This document shows, piece after piece, positions 10,751 to 22,456 of a stretch of DNA of 64,000 nucleotides. The notes under the pieces were generated by a model that worked only from the letters and a program-made list of their open reading frames with translations, was not told where the DNA came from and did no database searches. The stretch covers positions 81,547,676-81,611,675 of the forward strand of contig CM051460.1 in assembly GCA_028095005.1 (NCBI GenBank), written 5' to 3'. The first letter of the stretch is position 1, and each line of letters begins with the position of its first letter. The translations under genes were made by a program, and so were the position numbers. The DNA is from Rhynchospora pubera (Eukaryota; Streptophyta; Magnoliopsida; Poales; Cyperaceae).

Positions 10751-11188
10751 CTCATCTCGAACAAAATTTATTTTGAAGTTATAGTTTTTTTCTGAGCACC
10801 GGCGCGTTGGAACTTGGAACTGACAGAGCTAAGAAAGACTTACATTACAAAACGGTACTCACCCTCGGAGGCGGTCTAAAACCTTTCAGTTGACATAGAT
10901 GAGACCAAAACCGTATTTATGCAAGTATTACTTGTTCGGTGATGTACTAAGAAAAATTTTATATTAGACATTAGTTAATATATCGCTGTAAATGTGAGAA
11001 TAAATAAAAGGTCCAGTTTCACGTTTTTTTTTTTTTTATGAACTAGCAATTTTCTCGTATATGTATAATTTAACTTGATTCACATCATTTCTTATTAAAT
11101 TGCTCAACAAGTAAAATGCGGTGGCCAAGCTGCGTCTTCCCTCTTAGGAGACCTTCGTAATTAATATCTCGAAGCTTGAGGGTAGAAA
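10751..11188. other. Intergenic region upstream of the EngB-type GTPase gene
   Basis: It has no coding signal. It contains a T run near 11026-11038. The probable promoter and leader of the downstream GTPase gene lie in the last 150 bases, but no clear TATA box is visible, as is common for plant housekeeping genes. Confidence 0.4.
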
Positions 11189-11299
11189 ATGAAAATTTCC
11201 CTTTTAACTTTTTCTCACTTTATCCACTTCCTCTCCAGTCTCCACCGCTGCCGTTGCTGCTCCCTCCTTCCCTCTTCTCTGTTACTAGGCCACTCAGCG

Positions 11300-14134
11300 A
11301 TGCTCCTCCAACCGCGCCTCCTTCCTCGCGTCCTCTCCATTTCATCCAAACCCCGTTTCTCTCCATTCTCCACTCACGCCTCTCAAATAACCATCCCTCT
11401 TCCCTCCCCACCAATCGTCTCTCCACTCACACCCGAGTCGGATCTAGACCCGTCAACCCAAAACCCGATAACTCTTCCTCTCCAAAAGCTCTTCGTTCCG
11501 CCCGAGACCCAACTTCCCGGCGACGCCACGTCAGCGTCGGCGCACACCCGTGTCCTGACTGGGTCTAACATCGTCTTGGGACCGTACGCGTACGACTCGC
11601 AAGTGGTGAATGCCGAGTTCGTGAAGAGCAGCGTACGGACAGCTGATTGCCCCTCTGACGGATTGCCTGAGTTCGCGCTTGTCGGGAGGTCGAATGTCGG
11701 GAAATCGTCGCTTTTGAATTCGCTTGTGAGGAGGAAGAAGCTTGCGCTTACTTCCAAGAAACCAGGTTTGTTAATGATGAAGAATGCTTTGTGTTGTAAC
11801 ATGAAAGTCAGAAGCTTTTCACTTTTATGTTGAATTGGGACATTGTTAGCTTAATTGAATATGTGCAATTAGTATTTGAAGTGATTGTACATTTGGTAAA
11901 CCGGTTTAGACTGTACTAAGTTGCTTGTCAGAAAGATAGTAATCACACTTAACTATCCTGCTAACTACTTACAAGCCTGGTTAATGAGCTTTTATCTTCT
12001 GCGTTGTTAGTCTTTATTCTTAAAAAGGGACTTGGTAACTGGATATTTACTGTTTGATTGCTGTTAAGAGTATAAAATTTTAGGGAAGGATGGTTTTTGT
12101 TAAATTTAGTTTTCCAGAATTGGGCTTTCGATTTCTAATTTGGGCTATATTAGTAATGAAGGATTAAAATAATCAAATTGAATGTATAGCAATCAAGGAA
12201 CAGGCGGACCCAAATTGAGCATTTTTTTTTTTTGGTTTCTTCCTCAGTTCAGCTTTTTTTGCTGCTAATTTCATCTCATTTCACATTTTTACTTGTAGGG
12301 AAAACACAATGTATCAACCATTTCAGGATAAATGATAAGTGGTACCTAGTGGATCTACCTGGCTATGGGTATGTACTGTTCTTATATCTATTCTTTTAAG
12401 TTCCAACTTTCAACCTGAGAAACTTTCGTGAGTGTTTCTGCATAACGGTAAACATGCCATGTACCATATCAATGGAAAAGATGAACTTATCCAACTTCCA
12501 ATTTCGAAGATACCATAATTACCATCATTAGAGAAATTGAGCAGCATAGGAACGTTGGCGTGTTGTTACAGAAATGCTGGAAAAAGTAGATAACTATACA
12601 TGCCTTTGTAGAAGTCTGTGTGCATTTTTTGTTTTCTCTTTTACTGAATGTGGGTATTTTTTGCGGTTTTGGGGAACAATTAACTTTGCAAGTTGCAACA
12701 TGTTTACTAAAAATGAACTTTCAGTGAAAATGAATGGTTTTTTGTATGTTTTTGGAGGAATAATTAACTTCGCAGTTGTAACATTTTGCTAAACTTGTAA
12801 ATAACATCCACCACCTCTCATATTTGCAATTTGAACCTAATTTAGTTGCATTTTGGGGACTAATCTGTCCAACTGGTACATAATAGTCTCAACTGCTGGT
12901 TGTTAGTCTCAGTATCAGTACACACATGGCTATTTTAGTTGTAAGATTTGCAGGATTTAAAGGTTAGTTAACTTAGTTCCATTGAGCTTAAGGTTTAACA
13001 TTACATTTTTTTTAAACTATAGCCAACTTTGAGCCAAAGTCCATTTGTGCTTACTTTTCAGCATAATTACCTTTATGATTCTTAAGCCATGTCCTGTCCC
13101 AAATACTATCATGTCATCATACTTGGGCCCTGGCAAGGAGCTTCTTGTTAGATTTCAATATATCATTGCTGAAGTTGTCAACGTCATCAAGCACCTTGTG
13201 TGCACCAAACATAATATACCCAACAACTTAGGATCGAAGAAAGAATACCCTGCCTAAACAATACTGATCATTACAGGTATGCAGCTGCACCCCATGAGTC
13301 AAGGTTAAATTGGGAAGAATTTACAAAAGACTACTTCCTTAAAAGAGAGACATTGGTCTCAGTTTTCCTACTTATAGATGCCAGCATCCCTGCAAAGAAA
13401 ATAGATCTAGACTATGCTAGCTGGCTTGGTCAAAATCAGGTACACATCCTTGGCAACAGTGATTTTTGGAAATATGAATCACTCCTTTTAATAACAAAAA
13501 ATAAATTGATCAAGAAAAAGGAACCCATTTATTTGTGAGATACCAAAATTTTGGATATGCACTGTTGACAGAAATAATGGTATTGAAGTCCAGCACGTTC
13601 TTTTTTACTAAAGCATAATAGTAAGATATAAAAAGAAAAAAATGTCTGTATAAAGAAATATTATGGAGTACTGGTCTATATTTACCAGATCCACCTCTAA
13701 GTTTGTATGGTTATGCACTTCTGTTTGATTTATGGAAGAACACCTCTAGAGATGTTTTCTAGAGGCTCTCGATGGATGACAAACTGTAATCTATGGCCCA
13801 AAACATAAATGGGTCTATAATGAATTTTCTCTGGATTACTTTTAAGTCTGATGGATTACTTGAAAATATAAGATCTCTGTTCATGATGTTATTATGTGCC
13901 AAATTCCTTATACAGATCCCGATGACGATCATATTCACCAAGTGTGACAAGAGAAAGAAGAAAAAGAATGGTGGGAGGAGACCAGAAGAAAATGCCGAGA
14001 CTTTTCAAAGCTTGATAAGTGAATTTTTTGAGTCGACTCCACCATGGATCATGACCAGTACGGTCACCAACATGGGCCGTGATGAGATTCTTCTTCACAT
14101 GTCCCAGCTCAGAAATTACTGGCTAAAGCATTAG
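11300..14134 (+). CDS. Organellar EngB/YihA-type GTP-binding protein, four exons
   Basis: GTPase of the TrmE-Era-EngA-EngB family. Bacterial EngB (YihA/YsxC) helps assemble the large ribosomal subunit, and plant nuclear copies act in chloroplasts or mitochondria. Exons: 11300-11765, 12299-12368, 13277-13439 and 13916-14134, all introns GT-AG, giving 305 residues. G1 P-loop GRSNVGKSS is at 129-137, G2 threonine at 158, G3 DLPGYG at 174-179 (split by intron 2), G4 TKCD at 241-244 and G5-like TST near 280-282. Residues 1 to about 100 are Ser/Pro/Arg-rich and nearly free of acidic residues at the start, as in a transit peptide. An in-frame ATG at 11189 would add 37 residues. The ATG at 11300 is preferred because it starts a typical transit peptide (MLLQPRLLPRVLSISS). 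All G motifs are intact, so the gene looks functional. A MITE lies 63 bases past the stop. Confidence 0.92.
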
Positions 14135-14197
14135 TTACTAGAATAGGATTTTACCAATGTATAGAAGAAGGCCACTCCTGATAGTACACTGTAAGTG

Positions 14198-14405
14198 AAC
14201 TCACATCCTCTGCCACGTGCGGCTTGATATCAGATTGATAGGCTCGAAAAAATTGCAGCACTTTTCATCCCCACCGTCTGATCTAATCTGAACGGCCCCT
14301 AGAAAATATCAGATTGATTGGCTCGAAAAAACTGAATCGTTCAGATCAGATCAGACGGCTTGTATGAGAAGTGCGGCTGTGCCGCGCGGCAGAGGATACG
14401 AATCC
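14198..14405. repeat. Mutator-like MITE with 11-bp TSD in the GTPase 3' flank
   Basis: The inverted ends share the core ATCCTCTGCC-CG-GCGGC. The perfect 11-bp direct repeat CACTGTAAGTG lies at 14187-14197 and 14406-14416. The interior has inverted GATCAGATTAGAC-type words. It probably falls in or just past the 3' UTR of the GTPase gene. Confidence 0.8.
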
Positions 14406-14736
14406 CACTGTAAGTGGATAATATTTCTGGCGAGTGAAAGATTGTTCAAATTTTGACAGGACAATTCAGTTCAAATGAGATAGTAGAAGTACAAAATGCA
14501 CTTCTTCTTGCACAACTCGTTACATTTTCTATTCTATTATCAGACAATTTTTCTTATAATAAGGCCTCTCTCAGTTCCTCTGTCAAGTATTGGACTGTTG
14601 AAGATATTGTAGAGACTCTTGCATCACTAGTCACTAATTGATATGACATTTGTTGCATACGATACATGCTATTATCCCGTGGGCTACATAATAGTATCTT
14701 TTTTGGGTCGTTGTGAATAACTTCCATATTATAAGT

Positions 14737-15015
14737 GTCATCTCTAATTTTGTTATCCATGCCATCGCTAAGTACAAAATGAATATATAGAACATATAAG
14801 ATGAACATATAGACTATTAAAGTAAATATTTATAAACAAATAAGTATTGTCATCTCTGACTTAGAAATTTATATGCACATTTAATTTATTTTTATTGAAT
14901 TTATATGTTTGTATGTGTTCACTTTGATTACTATATATGTTCACTTTGTTTATTTTAAGTGTTCATTTTATATTTAGCGATGGAATGGATGGAAAAATTA
15001 CAGATAGCGGTTATC
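14737..15015. repeat. Foldback MITE
   Basis: Arms such as ATCTCTAATTTTGTTATCCATGCCATCGCTAA (14738 on) reappear inverted as TTAGCGATGGAATGGATGG with AAATTACAGATAG at about 14977-15008. Repeated TGTTCA-CTTT words fill the centre. TSDs were not resolved. Confidence 0.6.
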
Positions 15016-15720
15016 AATTTCCTAAAATTATTATTATATATATTGTATATTGTAGCACTTCGTCTGCATATACCTGAAGCAGGGTTTGTGTGTAACTGTG
15101 TATAGTTCTTGCCCCTTAGATTGGCGGTATTAGGGAAAAAATATCATGATCTAACAATCATTATCAGGCTGAAGCCTGAAGGTCTTTTGTATTTCTTATT
15201 ATTCGTCATTCACTGGAAATCCGCCTAAGGAACCTCGTTTCGTTCCCTCAAACGGGGGCGTCGTATATTGTTTTAATTTTATTTATTATAATTTTCCTTG
15301 GTTTAAAATTTAAAGCAAATAAATTAAAGTTGTACCACAATGACTAGGCACAAGCTAATGTATTTGTTTATTGTGGAAGGTTCAAAAGATTTTACATTTA
15401 TAAGGTTATTGATTAGTTTATATAATTTAGTTTAGTCATAACAATGTTCAAGCTACCCATACTAAAATTGGTTATCTCACTTCGTTTTGATATAAATATA
15501 ATATTTATAAAAATTAAATTTCAACAAATTTCAAGCACAAGTAAATATTTTTAAAAAATGCTAAATAAACATACATGGAAAAAAATAACACGATAAGTGT
15601 ATTAATTCCTATAGAGGAGTATGTAAATTTATTTGCACCTAAAATACATCAACACACATTAATAGTGTTACATACATAAAAAATACATAATTCATTCAAT
15701 CAAAATAAATTTGGAGAGAG

Positions 15721-15780
15721 ATGCAAGATCGAACATATGAGAATCAAATGATGCAAGATCGAACATATGACAATCAAAAC
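15721..15780. repeat. 30-bp tandem duplication
   Basis: Two adjacent 30-bp units beginning ATGCAAGATCGAACATATGA. They differ only near their ends. It is a short local duplication with no coding role visible. Confidence 0.8.
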
Positions 15781-16707
15781 AAAAGGAGCTTGAAAACTTT
15801 AACTCTCTTTTATGTATCCATTTATTTATTTATTTACTACATGGTTGATATTACAAAATCTTCATGTCATATACAATAAAGTTAAAACATCTGACTTCTT
15901 TGTCCGGATATAGGAAATGACATAAATCACAATTAAATATGATTTTGTGATATCTAAATTTTAAAATATAATCTTATGTATTTTATATATGGCCGTACTT
16001 CTGCAACCCACTGATTCTGCAGTACGACGCCACATGGTCATTGTAGACTCTATCGAATAGATAATTTTTTTTAATAATTATCACATACATATTCATGTAT
16101 ATCGTTACAGAATGAAAATGTTTAAAAGGTATGGTCAACGTTGACGAGATTGAGTTGTGTATAAGCGAGAGTTCACATTTCTCTTAACCACTCATGTGGG
16201 CAGCGTTTTGAGTCATCCGTTTAACGTTTTAAATTTAATCAATATTTTATAAACTGTTTGTATATCAATAAGATGATTCGAATATTATCCACCTAAATCA
16301 GATACCTAAAAAATGACTCAATGAAAATTGACATAGTAAATCTATTGAAGTTTTAAAAGTAATTTACTAGATTTTGGAAGGTCTAATTGTTCAGCTCTTC
16401 AGCAAAACAAATTATATAAATAAATATTTTAATCTTAATTCGATCTAAATCTTTACGATTTGAATTAAATGTTTGGATATAAAATTTAAATTTTTATGCC
16501 AAAATACTTCAGAAAGAATAAGTTAATTTGCTTCATACTAACGGGGGATAAGTTCATTATGAGTGCATTTGTCTCTTATTGAAGAAAATCTAAAAAGGCC
16601 AGGGATTTCTGTACTAGCTACTTGTATTATTATTATATGACATACTAATTAAGTAATTGAAAAGGACAGTTGTTAGCCGTGAATGGTGGGTAATTGAGAA
16701 TTGAGAT

Positions 16708-16719
16708 GGCCACGTGGCC
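16708..16719. promoter_or_regulatory. Palindromic G-box
   Basis: The perfect palindrome GGCCACGTGGCC contains the CACGTG core bound by plant bZIP and bHLH factors. No gene is found nearby, the OVATE gene being 2.1 kb downstream, so its role is uncertain. Confidence 0.3.
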
Positions 16720-18808
16720 GGGGTGACATTTTGTGCTTAGCATTTCTCACCATGTGAGACACAGAATTTGCCTCTTTCTTGAAAGTATAATCTCTGGAAT
16801 ATTGAAGCACACGTCTGGTAATTACTTCTTAGCCACTACCCATTTCTCGGAACATTAAATTAATCTCAACCGACGACCACTTGATTGCACATATGATTAT
16901 GAAGGTTAGTTTCAAAGTTTCTTTGATAATTTAAGCCTTAAAAAACAAAGAAAATTCCACGAAGTATTGTTGACTTGGCTTCGGTGTCTGTTTTTCTGTC
17001 AAGAGATTAGATACCTTTTAACCTAACAAAATCTTCTATAGCTTTATATATAGAGAAAAGCTAACATCAAGCGCTTCTAGCTTTAATTTTTAAGTTTGAA
17101 TTGACTGTTTCGAAATGTTAAATGTGAAACTCTATATTAAAATATTATAATAAATAAAATTTTATATTCTTTTAAACTTTCTTAATTTTTTTTTATGTTT
17201 TTACAAAATCGTTGTTATTGACAGTATATAACACTTATATTGTTATAGTTTTTTTTTAAAAAAAATGAAAATATTAAAAAGTTAAGAAATATAAATTTTG
17301 GTTTCTAATCAAATGTTCTTATGTAAGAAAATTACACTATATGTTGTGCGGACGTGCAGTTACTATGAAAAACATAATAGTAAATTCCAAACCACTACAG
17401 CCTGAATCCAAACTGTCCAGCGACCCCATGCTTAAGTGCAACTGGTGCAATCTGACACCAAGTAGGTGTCCCCACGTTTGTTATCTCTTGTTGCGACTCG
17501 ATGCAACCACACCTAGTCACGGGTCCGAGCCGCAATCGTTGATCCGTTTATGGGAATTATGATTCGACCCGTTTCTAGTTCTATGAAGTGGACCCGCTAC
17601 TTTTCCGAATTAGACAGAAAGGACAAAACTAACCATTAGTCACCACCATTAGATATTGTGGTTTGGTGCACCAGAAAACATAAATAATTTTGTCGGCACA
17701 AATCAAAGGTACCTCCATTTTTGCGATATTTGTGATTTGGTATGGGAGATTGTTTCCGGAAGTGGTAAACTTTTTGGGGGCTTTTGTGAGAAGATTTAGA
17801 TAATTTGCATCAATATCATTATTTGTTACTCGTTTCTGAGTTGTTACTGTAAACTACGTTTAATGTACATAAATTATATAATCTTATTATTTTTTGTTGC
17901 AAAATCTCAACAAAATATTCTTCTTTTTAACAATTACCTCTCAGCAGCTTAGCTAGCAAGCTCGTGTGGGTTGATAAAATCATAATAATGAGGTGACGTT
18001 TTTATTCAGAAGATAGAAAGCTTGTAATTAGAAATTTAGGATATAATCTGTAAAATTCATACAAAAATCGCAATTAAAAAATAATACTAATTTAAATAAG
18101 ATTCAACAATTGAATTTTGATTACTGAACTTATTAATGTATGGTTTGTATAAACTAGTTTGTGCATTTGATTGGTGTACTTCTTTTGTGTGTGTAATGTC
18201 AATATCGAAGCAAATAATAAGTATTCAAAATTTCACATTTTATCATTGTAAGACTTATTTGATAAGTAAACAAAATTATTTGCAATATATTTTTTAATTT
18301 TTAGATTTATTAGAATGTAAAGGTAATAATTCGCAAATAGTTTGACATATGCATGTCTAGCTATCAATAAAATAACTGAGAACCAAATATTCTTAACTTT
18401 TTTGGGCATATTACAACTCATTTTACAATGGATATAAATTATTTTTAGTTACTTTTATAATTTTCTTAATATAATAATAGGGAAGTATTTTTTGGCGTTG
18501 AAAATTGTAACTACATTTATCAGTTTTCATGGATGGAAAATGTTCAAAGAATTTATAAAAAAAAAGTAATTTCTCAGGGACTAGATCTCAATTACATAAA
18601 TATAAAGCCCCTATATGACATTTTATCCGAACATAAAAAAGTCCTGCTGCTTATTCTCTGTCACTTTCATTTTCTTTTCACAGAAGCAAATCCACGCGAA
18701 AAAGAAATAATAATAATAAACAACACACAATCAGCAAGGAATTAGAGATAACAAAACCACCTCCCAACCAATTCTCTCTCTCCCTCCCTTCCTCTTCTTT
18801 GATTCTAC

Positions 18809-19684
18809 ATGGAGAAACCGAGGAAAAGCTTCAAAGACCGCATATCCAAATTCCTCCTCCGCTCAGCTAGCTCCAACACCACACCTTCCTCCAGACCTTT
18901 CAAACGACTCCCGAGAAACCCACAACCTGACCCGAAACCGAGCCCGAACACGACAGGAAAGCTCGACCGACACATCTCTTTCCCTTCGCACTCCGACCGA
19001 CCCATCATACAAATCACAATCGACTGTGCCGGGCGCCGTTCTGTTGATGCAGCAGCACCAAGTGTGAAATGTAAGAAGAAAAAAGAGAAGCGGTTAACCG
19101 AGACCGGGTTTTTGTATGTGTCGGGTGATTGCGAGGGTCGAACATGCCCGCCGACTTCACCTTACTCGCCATCTAATTGTGTGAAGAAGCATCAATATCT
19201 CTCCAAATCCGAAAGAAAAGACAAGAACTTTACAAACAAGTTGTTCTACAATGGTTACACGTTTAGTAGTTCCTCGAATTCAATCGGGAGCGAAAATGAC
19301 AACGAGCCGGAGTTCTTCAGCAGTGACAAAGAAAAACAAGAATTAATTTCTTCTAGGAGCTTTTCGTTCTCTTCGGAGTCGTCCGAGTTTTACCGGCGTA
19401 AAAATAATTATACGAGGGAGAACCGGTGTGTGAAAGAAGGAATCGAGAAGGTGCAAGTGGAGGAGGAGGAGGAGAGCGGGTTTGCGGTGGTGAAGCGATC
19501 CATTGATCCTTACAAGGATTTCAGGAATTCAATGGTTGAGATGATTTTGGAAAGAAGGATCAATGGTGCAGATGATATGAGAAGGTTGTTGGAATCATAT
19601 CTCGAGTTGAATTCGTCGGAGCATCATCCGACGATCGTCTCGGCTTTCGCCGATGTTTGGGATTCTATTTTTCCCAAATCATGA
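18809..19684 (+). CDS. OVATE family protein (transcriptional repressor)
   Basis: Intronless gene for a 291-residue protein. OVATE family proteins are plant-specific repressors that interact with TALE homeodomain proteins and, in several species, control organ shape and microtubule-linked growth. The C-terminal OVATE domain spans about residues 224-289: FAVVKRSIDPYKDFRNSM, EMILERRINGADDMRRLLE, the YLELNSSEHHP segment and the terminal AFADVWDSIFP motif. The N-terminus is basic (KSFKDRISKFLLR, then FKRLPRNPQ), and the middle is Ser-rich and low complexity (150-195), followed by an acidic EEEEE run near 218-222, all usual for long family members. The single-exon structure and length are typical. 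A CT-rich leader (CTCTCTCTCCCTCCC) precedes the ATG, supporting this start. The reading frame is intact. The exact orthologue number cannot be assigned. Confidence 0.93.
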   Translation: MEKPRKSFKDRISKFLLRSASSNTTPSSRPFKRLPRNPQPDPKPSPNTTGKLDRHISFPSHSDRPIIQITIDCAGRRSVDAAAPSVKCKKKKEKRLTETGFLYVSGDCEGRTCPPTSPYSPSNCVKKHQYLSKSERKDKNFTNKLFYNGYTFSSSSNSIGSENDNEPEFFSSDKEKQELISSRSFSFSSESSEFYRRKNNYTRENRCVKEGIEKVQVEEEEESGFAVVKRSIDPYKDFRNSMVEMILERRINGADDMRRLLESYLELNSSEHHPTIVSAFADVWDSIFPKS

Positions 19685-20023
19685 TAAATATATTATTTTT
19701 CTTAACTTTTATTTTTATTTATTTTTTCCTTTTTTTTCAGATGTGTGTAATTTGTAGGTATTTACAATGGAACTTGTTGTTCTGCTTAATCTCTTTTGGT
19801 AATCAACCTATGTTTCTTAGTTGTTATTAGAATATTAGTAGATATCCATGAAAGTCAATTTCACTTTAATTTTTTGATAGCTGTTTGTCCATAACGAAAA
19901 ACCGAAATAAATTTACTCCAGTTGTAAATAATTTCACAAATTTTTAGAACCACTTTCCTTGTTTTTTTTTTTCTTCATTTACATTAAAATTCTTCTAGCT
20001 TCTCTTATAAAATTTTACTGCCC
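19685..20023. other. 3' flank of the OVATE gene
   Basis: T-rich probable 3' UTR with several TTTTTATTT words directly after the stop, then intergenic DNA up to the next MITE. No other feature is seen. Confidence 0.4.
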
Positions 20024-20173
20024 GGCTCCGTTTGGATGGATGCAAGAATAAGAAAAGAAGTGGGAAGAAGTATTAGAAAGTGTGTAACTTTGTGAAGAGT
20101 TTGGATTGTTTATAATTTTTTTTCTTCCCTTCTTCATTCTTCCTACTTCTTCTCAACGCATCCAAACGGAGGC
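20024..20173. repeat. Tourist-like MITE, GGCTCCGTTTGGAT family, copy 3
   Basis: Starts GGCTCCGTTTGGATGGATG and ends GCATCCAAACGGAGGC, with the family interior GAAAGTGTGTAACTTTGTG and a poly-T stretch. A clean 3-bp TSD was not found, so one end may be altered. Confidence 0.75.
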
Positions 20174-21504
20174 GCTGTGTATTTTGAAAACGGCTGTGAA
20201 ACATACGCATATATAAAATTATAAGTAATCTTACATATACTATAGATGAGTGGATGGTCTCAAACAGTGCGAATGAAAATGTGTCTATTTTAATATATAT
20301 TTTATAGAGTACCATTCAAATGATGTTTCGCCAAAGGATGCAATCAAATTGATGGTTCATAAAATGTGATTGAAAAGGTGCATAGCTTGACATGGTGACC
20401 ACAGGGTATCATCTAAGAGATGTCTAGCCAATGGGTGCAATCAAATATATGTCTCTACCAAATGGTATTGACATTATTTATCTATAAATAGCGCTCCTTT
20501 TCTTTTATAAAAAAAATTTGCTCATGGCATCTGCTCATGATAAACTTTCATGGCATCATTTCATGACATCTTCACATGGTATCTGCTCATGACACATTTT
20601 CATCGCATTTACACATGACATTTTTTCATCGCATCTTCTTATACATAAATAACTCAAATATCAGATTTAGGACCAAATCAAATATCAGTTTATCAAATTG
20701 TTTTATATAGTAAATATACTTTTATAATAGGATCCTTTCCACTAAAGTTTTTTATTAAAAAACTTCTCATTTCAAAATTATCTATAGACTTGAAAAATTA
20801 ATGCACAATTTTTTCATATATTATTTATAATAAAATTTAATATCGTCGAGCTTTGCTTGACGTACAAATCTAGTACAAAATAAAATTAGAGCTTTAATTA
20901 TCTCTCTCGGACTAATAGGCATATTCAATATTGTCCCTGTAGAACAGAGGCAAAATTCGTCATTATCTTACAATATCATATACTCTTGTTTTACTCAAAT
21001 TATGATATTTAATTATCATCATAGTGGATTACTTTTAATGGTATTTCATAAAATAAAATGAACATGGGTTCAACCAAATTCATATCGGTCAAACATTCAC
21101 TTGAGTGTAATATTACCAAATACTTCCAAATAATGATAGCCGCATTGTAGTTGCTAGCCGGACGAAAAATATTTTAAATCCAGGACTTTAAACAATACCT
21201 TTGGGAGCTTTCTTTGTTGAAAATTTGTGTCGATTTCTGGCGCTGTGAATACTATATATTGGTTCAATTTATTCTTAAAAAGTTAAAAGTTAACTAGTGC
21301 TTATTATTGTCGTAGCTTGATTTTCATTTTCACCTTCATTGTAAAAGTAATGCCTTGATTTAATTAGTATAGACTCAACGAATCATACAAATAATTACGA
21401 AATAACGTTTTATACTAAGAAGAGTATACTGGATAAAAAGAATACTGTACAGATAGTATGCTGTGCAAAAGTGACAAAAAAGTATGTTAGTTTGGGAAAT
21501 TGAT
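20174..21504. other. Gene-free stretch with CATG-rich low-complexity patch
   Basis: At 20520-20640 the words CTCATG, TTTCATGGCAT and TTTCATCGCAT recur at roughly 15-25-base spacing, an imperfect repeat patch. The rest is AT-rich with no gene. Confidence 0.45.
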
Positions 21505-21735
21505 CAATAATCTACAATTTTGTCATGGCTTATCATTGCTTGAACAAAGTGAACACAAAAATAGACAAGAGGGTTCAATAAAAATAAGTTGAATATGCAT
21601 ATAAAAAATCTAAACAATGGATGGCATTTTCTTTTTTATGTGTTCATTTTAATCACATTTATGTTCATCTTGTCTATTTTATATATTCATTTTGTTCAAG
21701 CTATAGTAAGTGATGACAAATTGCAAATGACAGTT
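21505..21735. repeat. Foldback MITE
   Basis: The left arm TTGTCATGGCTTATCATTGC-TTGAACAAAGTGAAC is matched in reverse by TTCATTTTGTTCAAGC and AGTGATGACAAATTGC at about 21695-21728. ATAGACAAGA pairs with TCTTGTCTAT nearer the centre. No TSD was resolved. Confidence 0.6.
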
Positions 21736-22418
21736 ATCATTTCTCGTTAGTTTGCGGCCAACATAAATTTTTATACATGTTTACATTTACAATTTTTGCT
21801 GAAGGTTACATTTTTTTTTTAATATCAGGAACCTGCGTGTAGATTTTTGCTCAAGGTGACATGTTAAGTAGAAAAGTAAAAAAGGCTAGCTGGCTAGCAA
21901 CCTGCGTGTAGATTTCAATAGAGACTGCAATAAAGAAGAATTTTGTCCAACGTGCTTGTTGTCTTCTTGTGTTTCGATGCTATTTAATCCGAAGATTATA
22001 TTAAATGGGAATCTTGGATTTGGTATTGCGCTAAATTAATTCGTCCTTGGACAACTTAATTATGTGGTGGACACATAAAGACCTCCAATTAAGTATCTTC
22101 CATAAAGAACCATTATATATTTATATATTTATTTAACTTTGTGTATGTATATTTATCCCTGAATACATCTATAGTTCCTCATTAATACACACCAGACTAA
22201 ATTTCTAATAAAAAATTAATCCAACTTTAATTGCATTTAGGTTAAGAACATATTTATTTATGTCATCTTATTTGTGGATTCATCGCTCAATTATCTATAA
22301 ACACATCTGACTCATTCAAATCATAATTAAGCATGTAGTGACGGGTGTAAAACTATGGTATGTATTCAATACTAGACAATTATACTCATGGAAGCCTATA
22401 AATTACTTAGAAAGAAAA

Positions 22419-22456
<38 letters not shown>

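Larger units (their letters stand above)
14417..18532. other. Gene-free region between the GTPase and OVATE genes
   Basis: AT-rich intergenic DNA. It includes a foldback element (14737-15015), a 30-bp tandem pair (15721-15780) and a palindromic G-box (16708-16719). A less AT-rich patch at 17340-17720 has a 73-codon open frame with no recognisable motif. No gene is supported. The OVATE promoter presumably lies at the right end. Confidence 0.5.

Noticed and set aside
10751..10930. Extension of the plastid insert beyond rpoB
   Set aside because: The sequence past about 10750 does not read as the continuing rpoB protein or any other plastid gene I recognise, so the insert was ended there.
13045..13257. 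Open frame of 70 codons between GTPase exons 2 and 3
   Set aside because: It lies within the intron defined by matching splice phases and conserved protein sequence on both sides. It has no protein resemblance.
17341..17562. 73-codon open frame in a less AT-rich patch
   Set aside because: No domain, leader or codon pattern to support it. Probably part of an undefined repeat.
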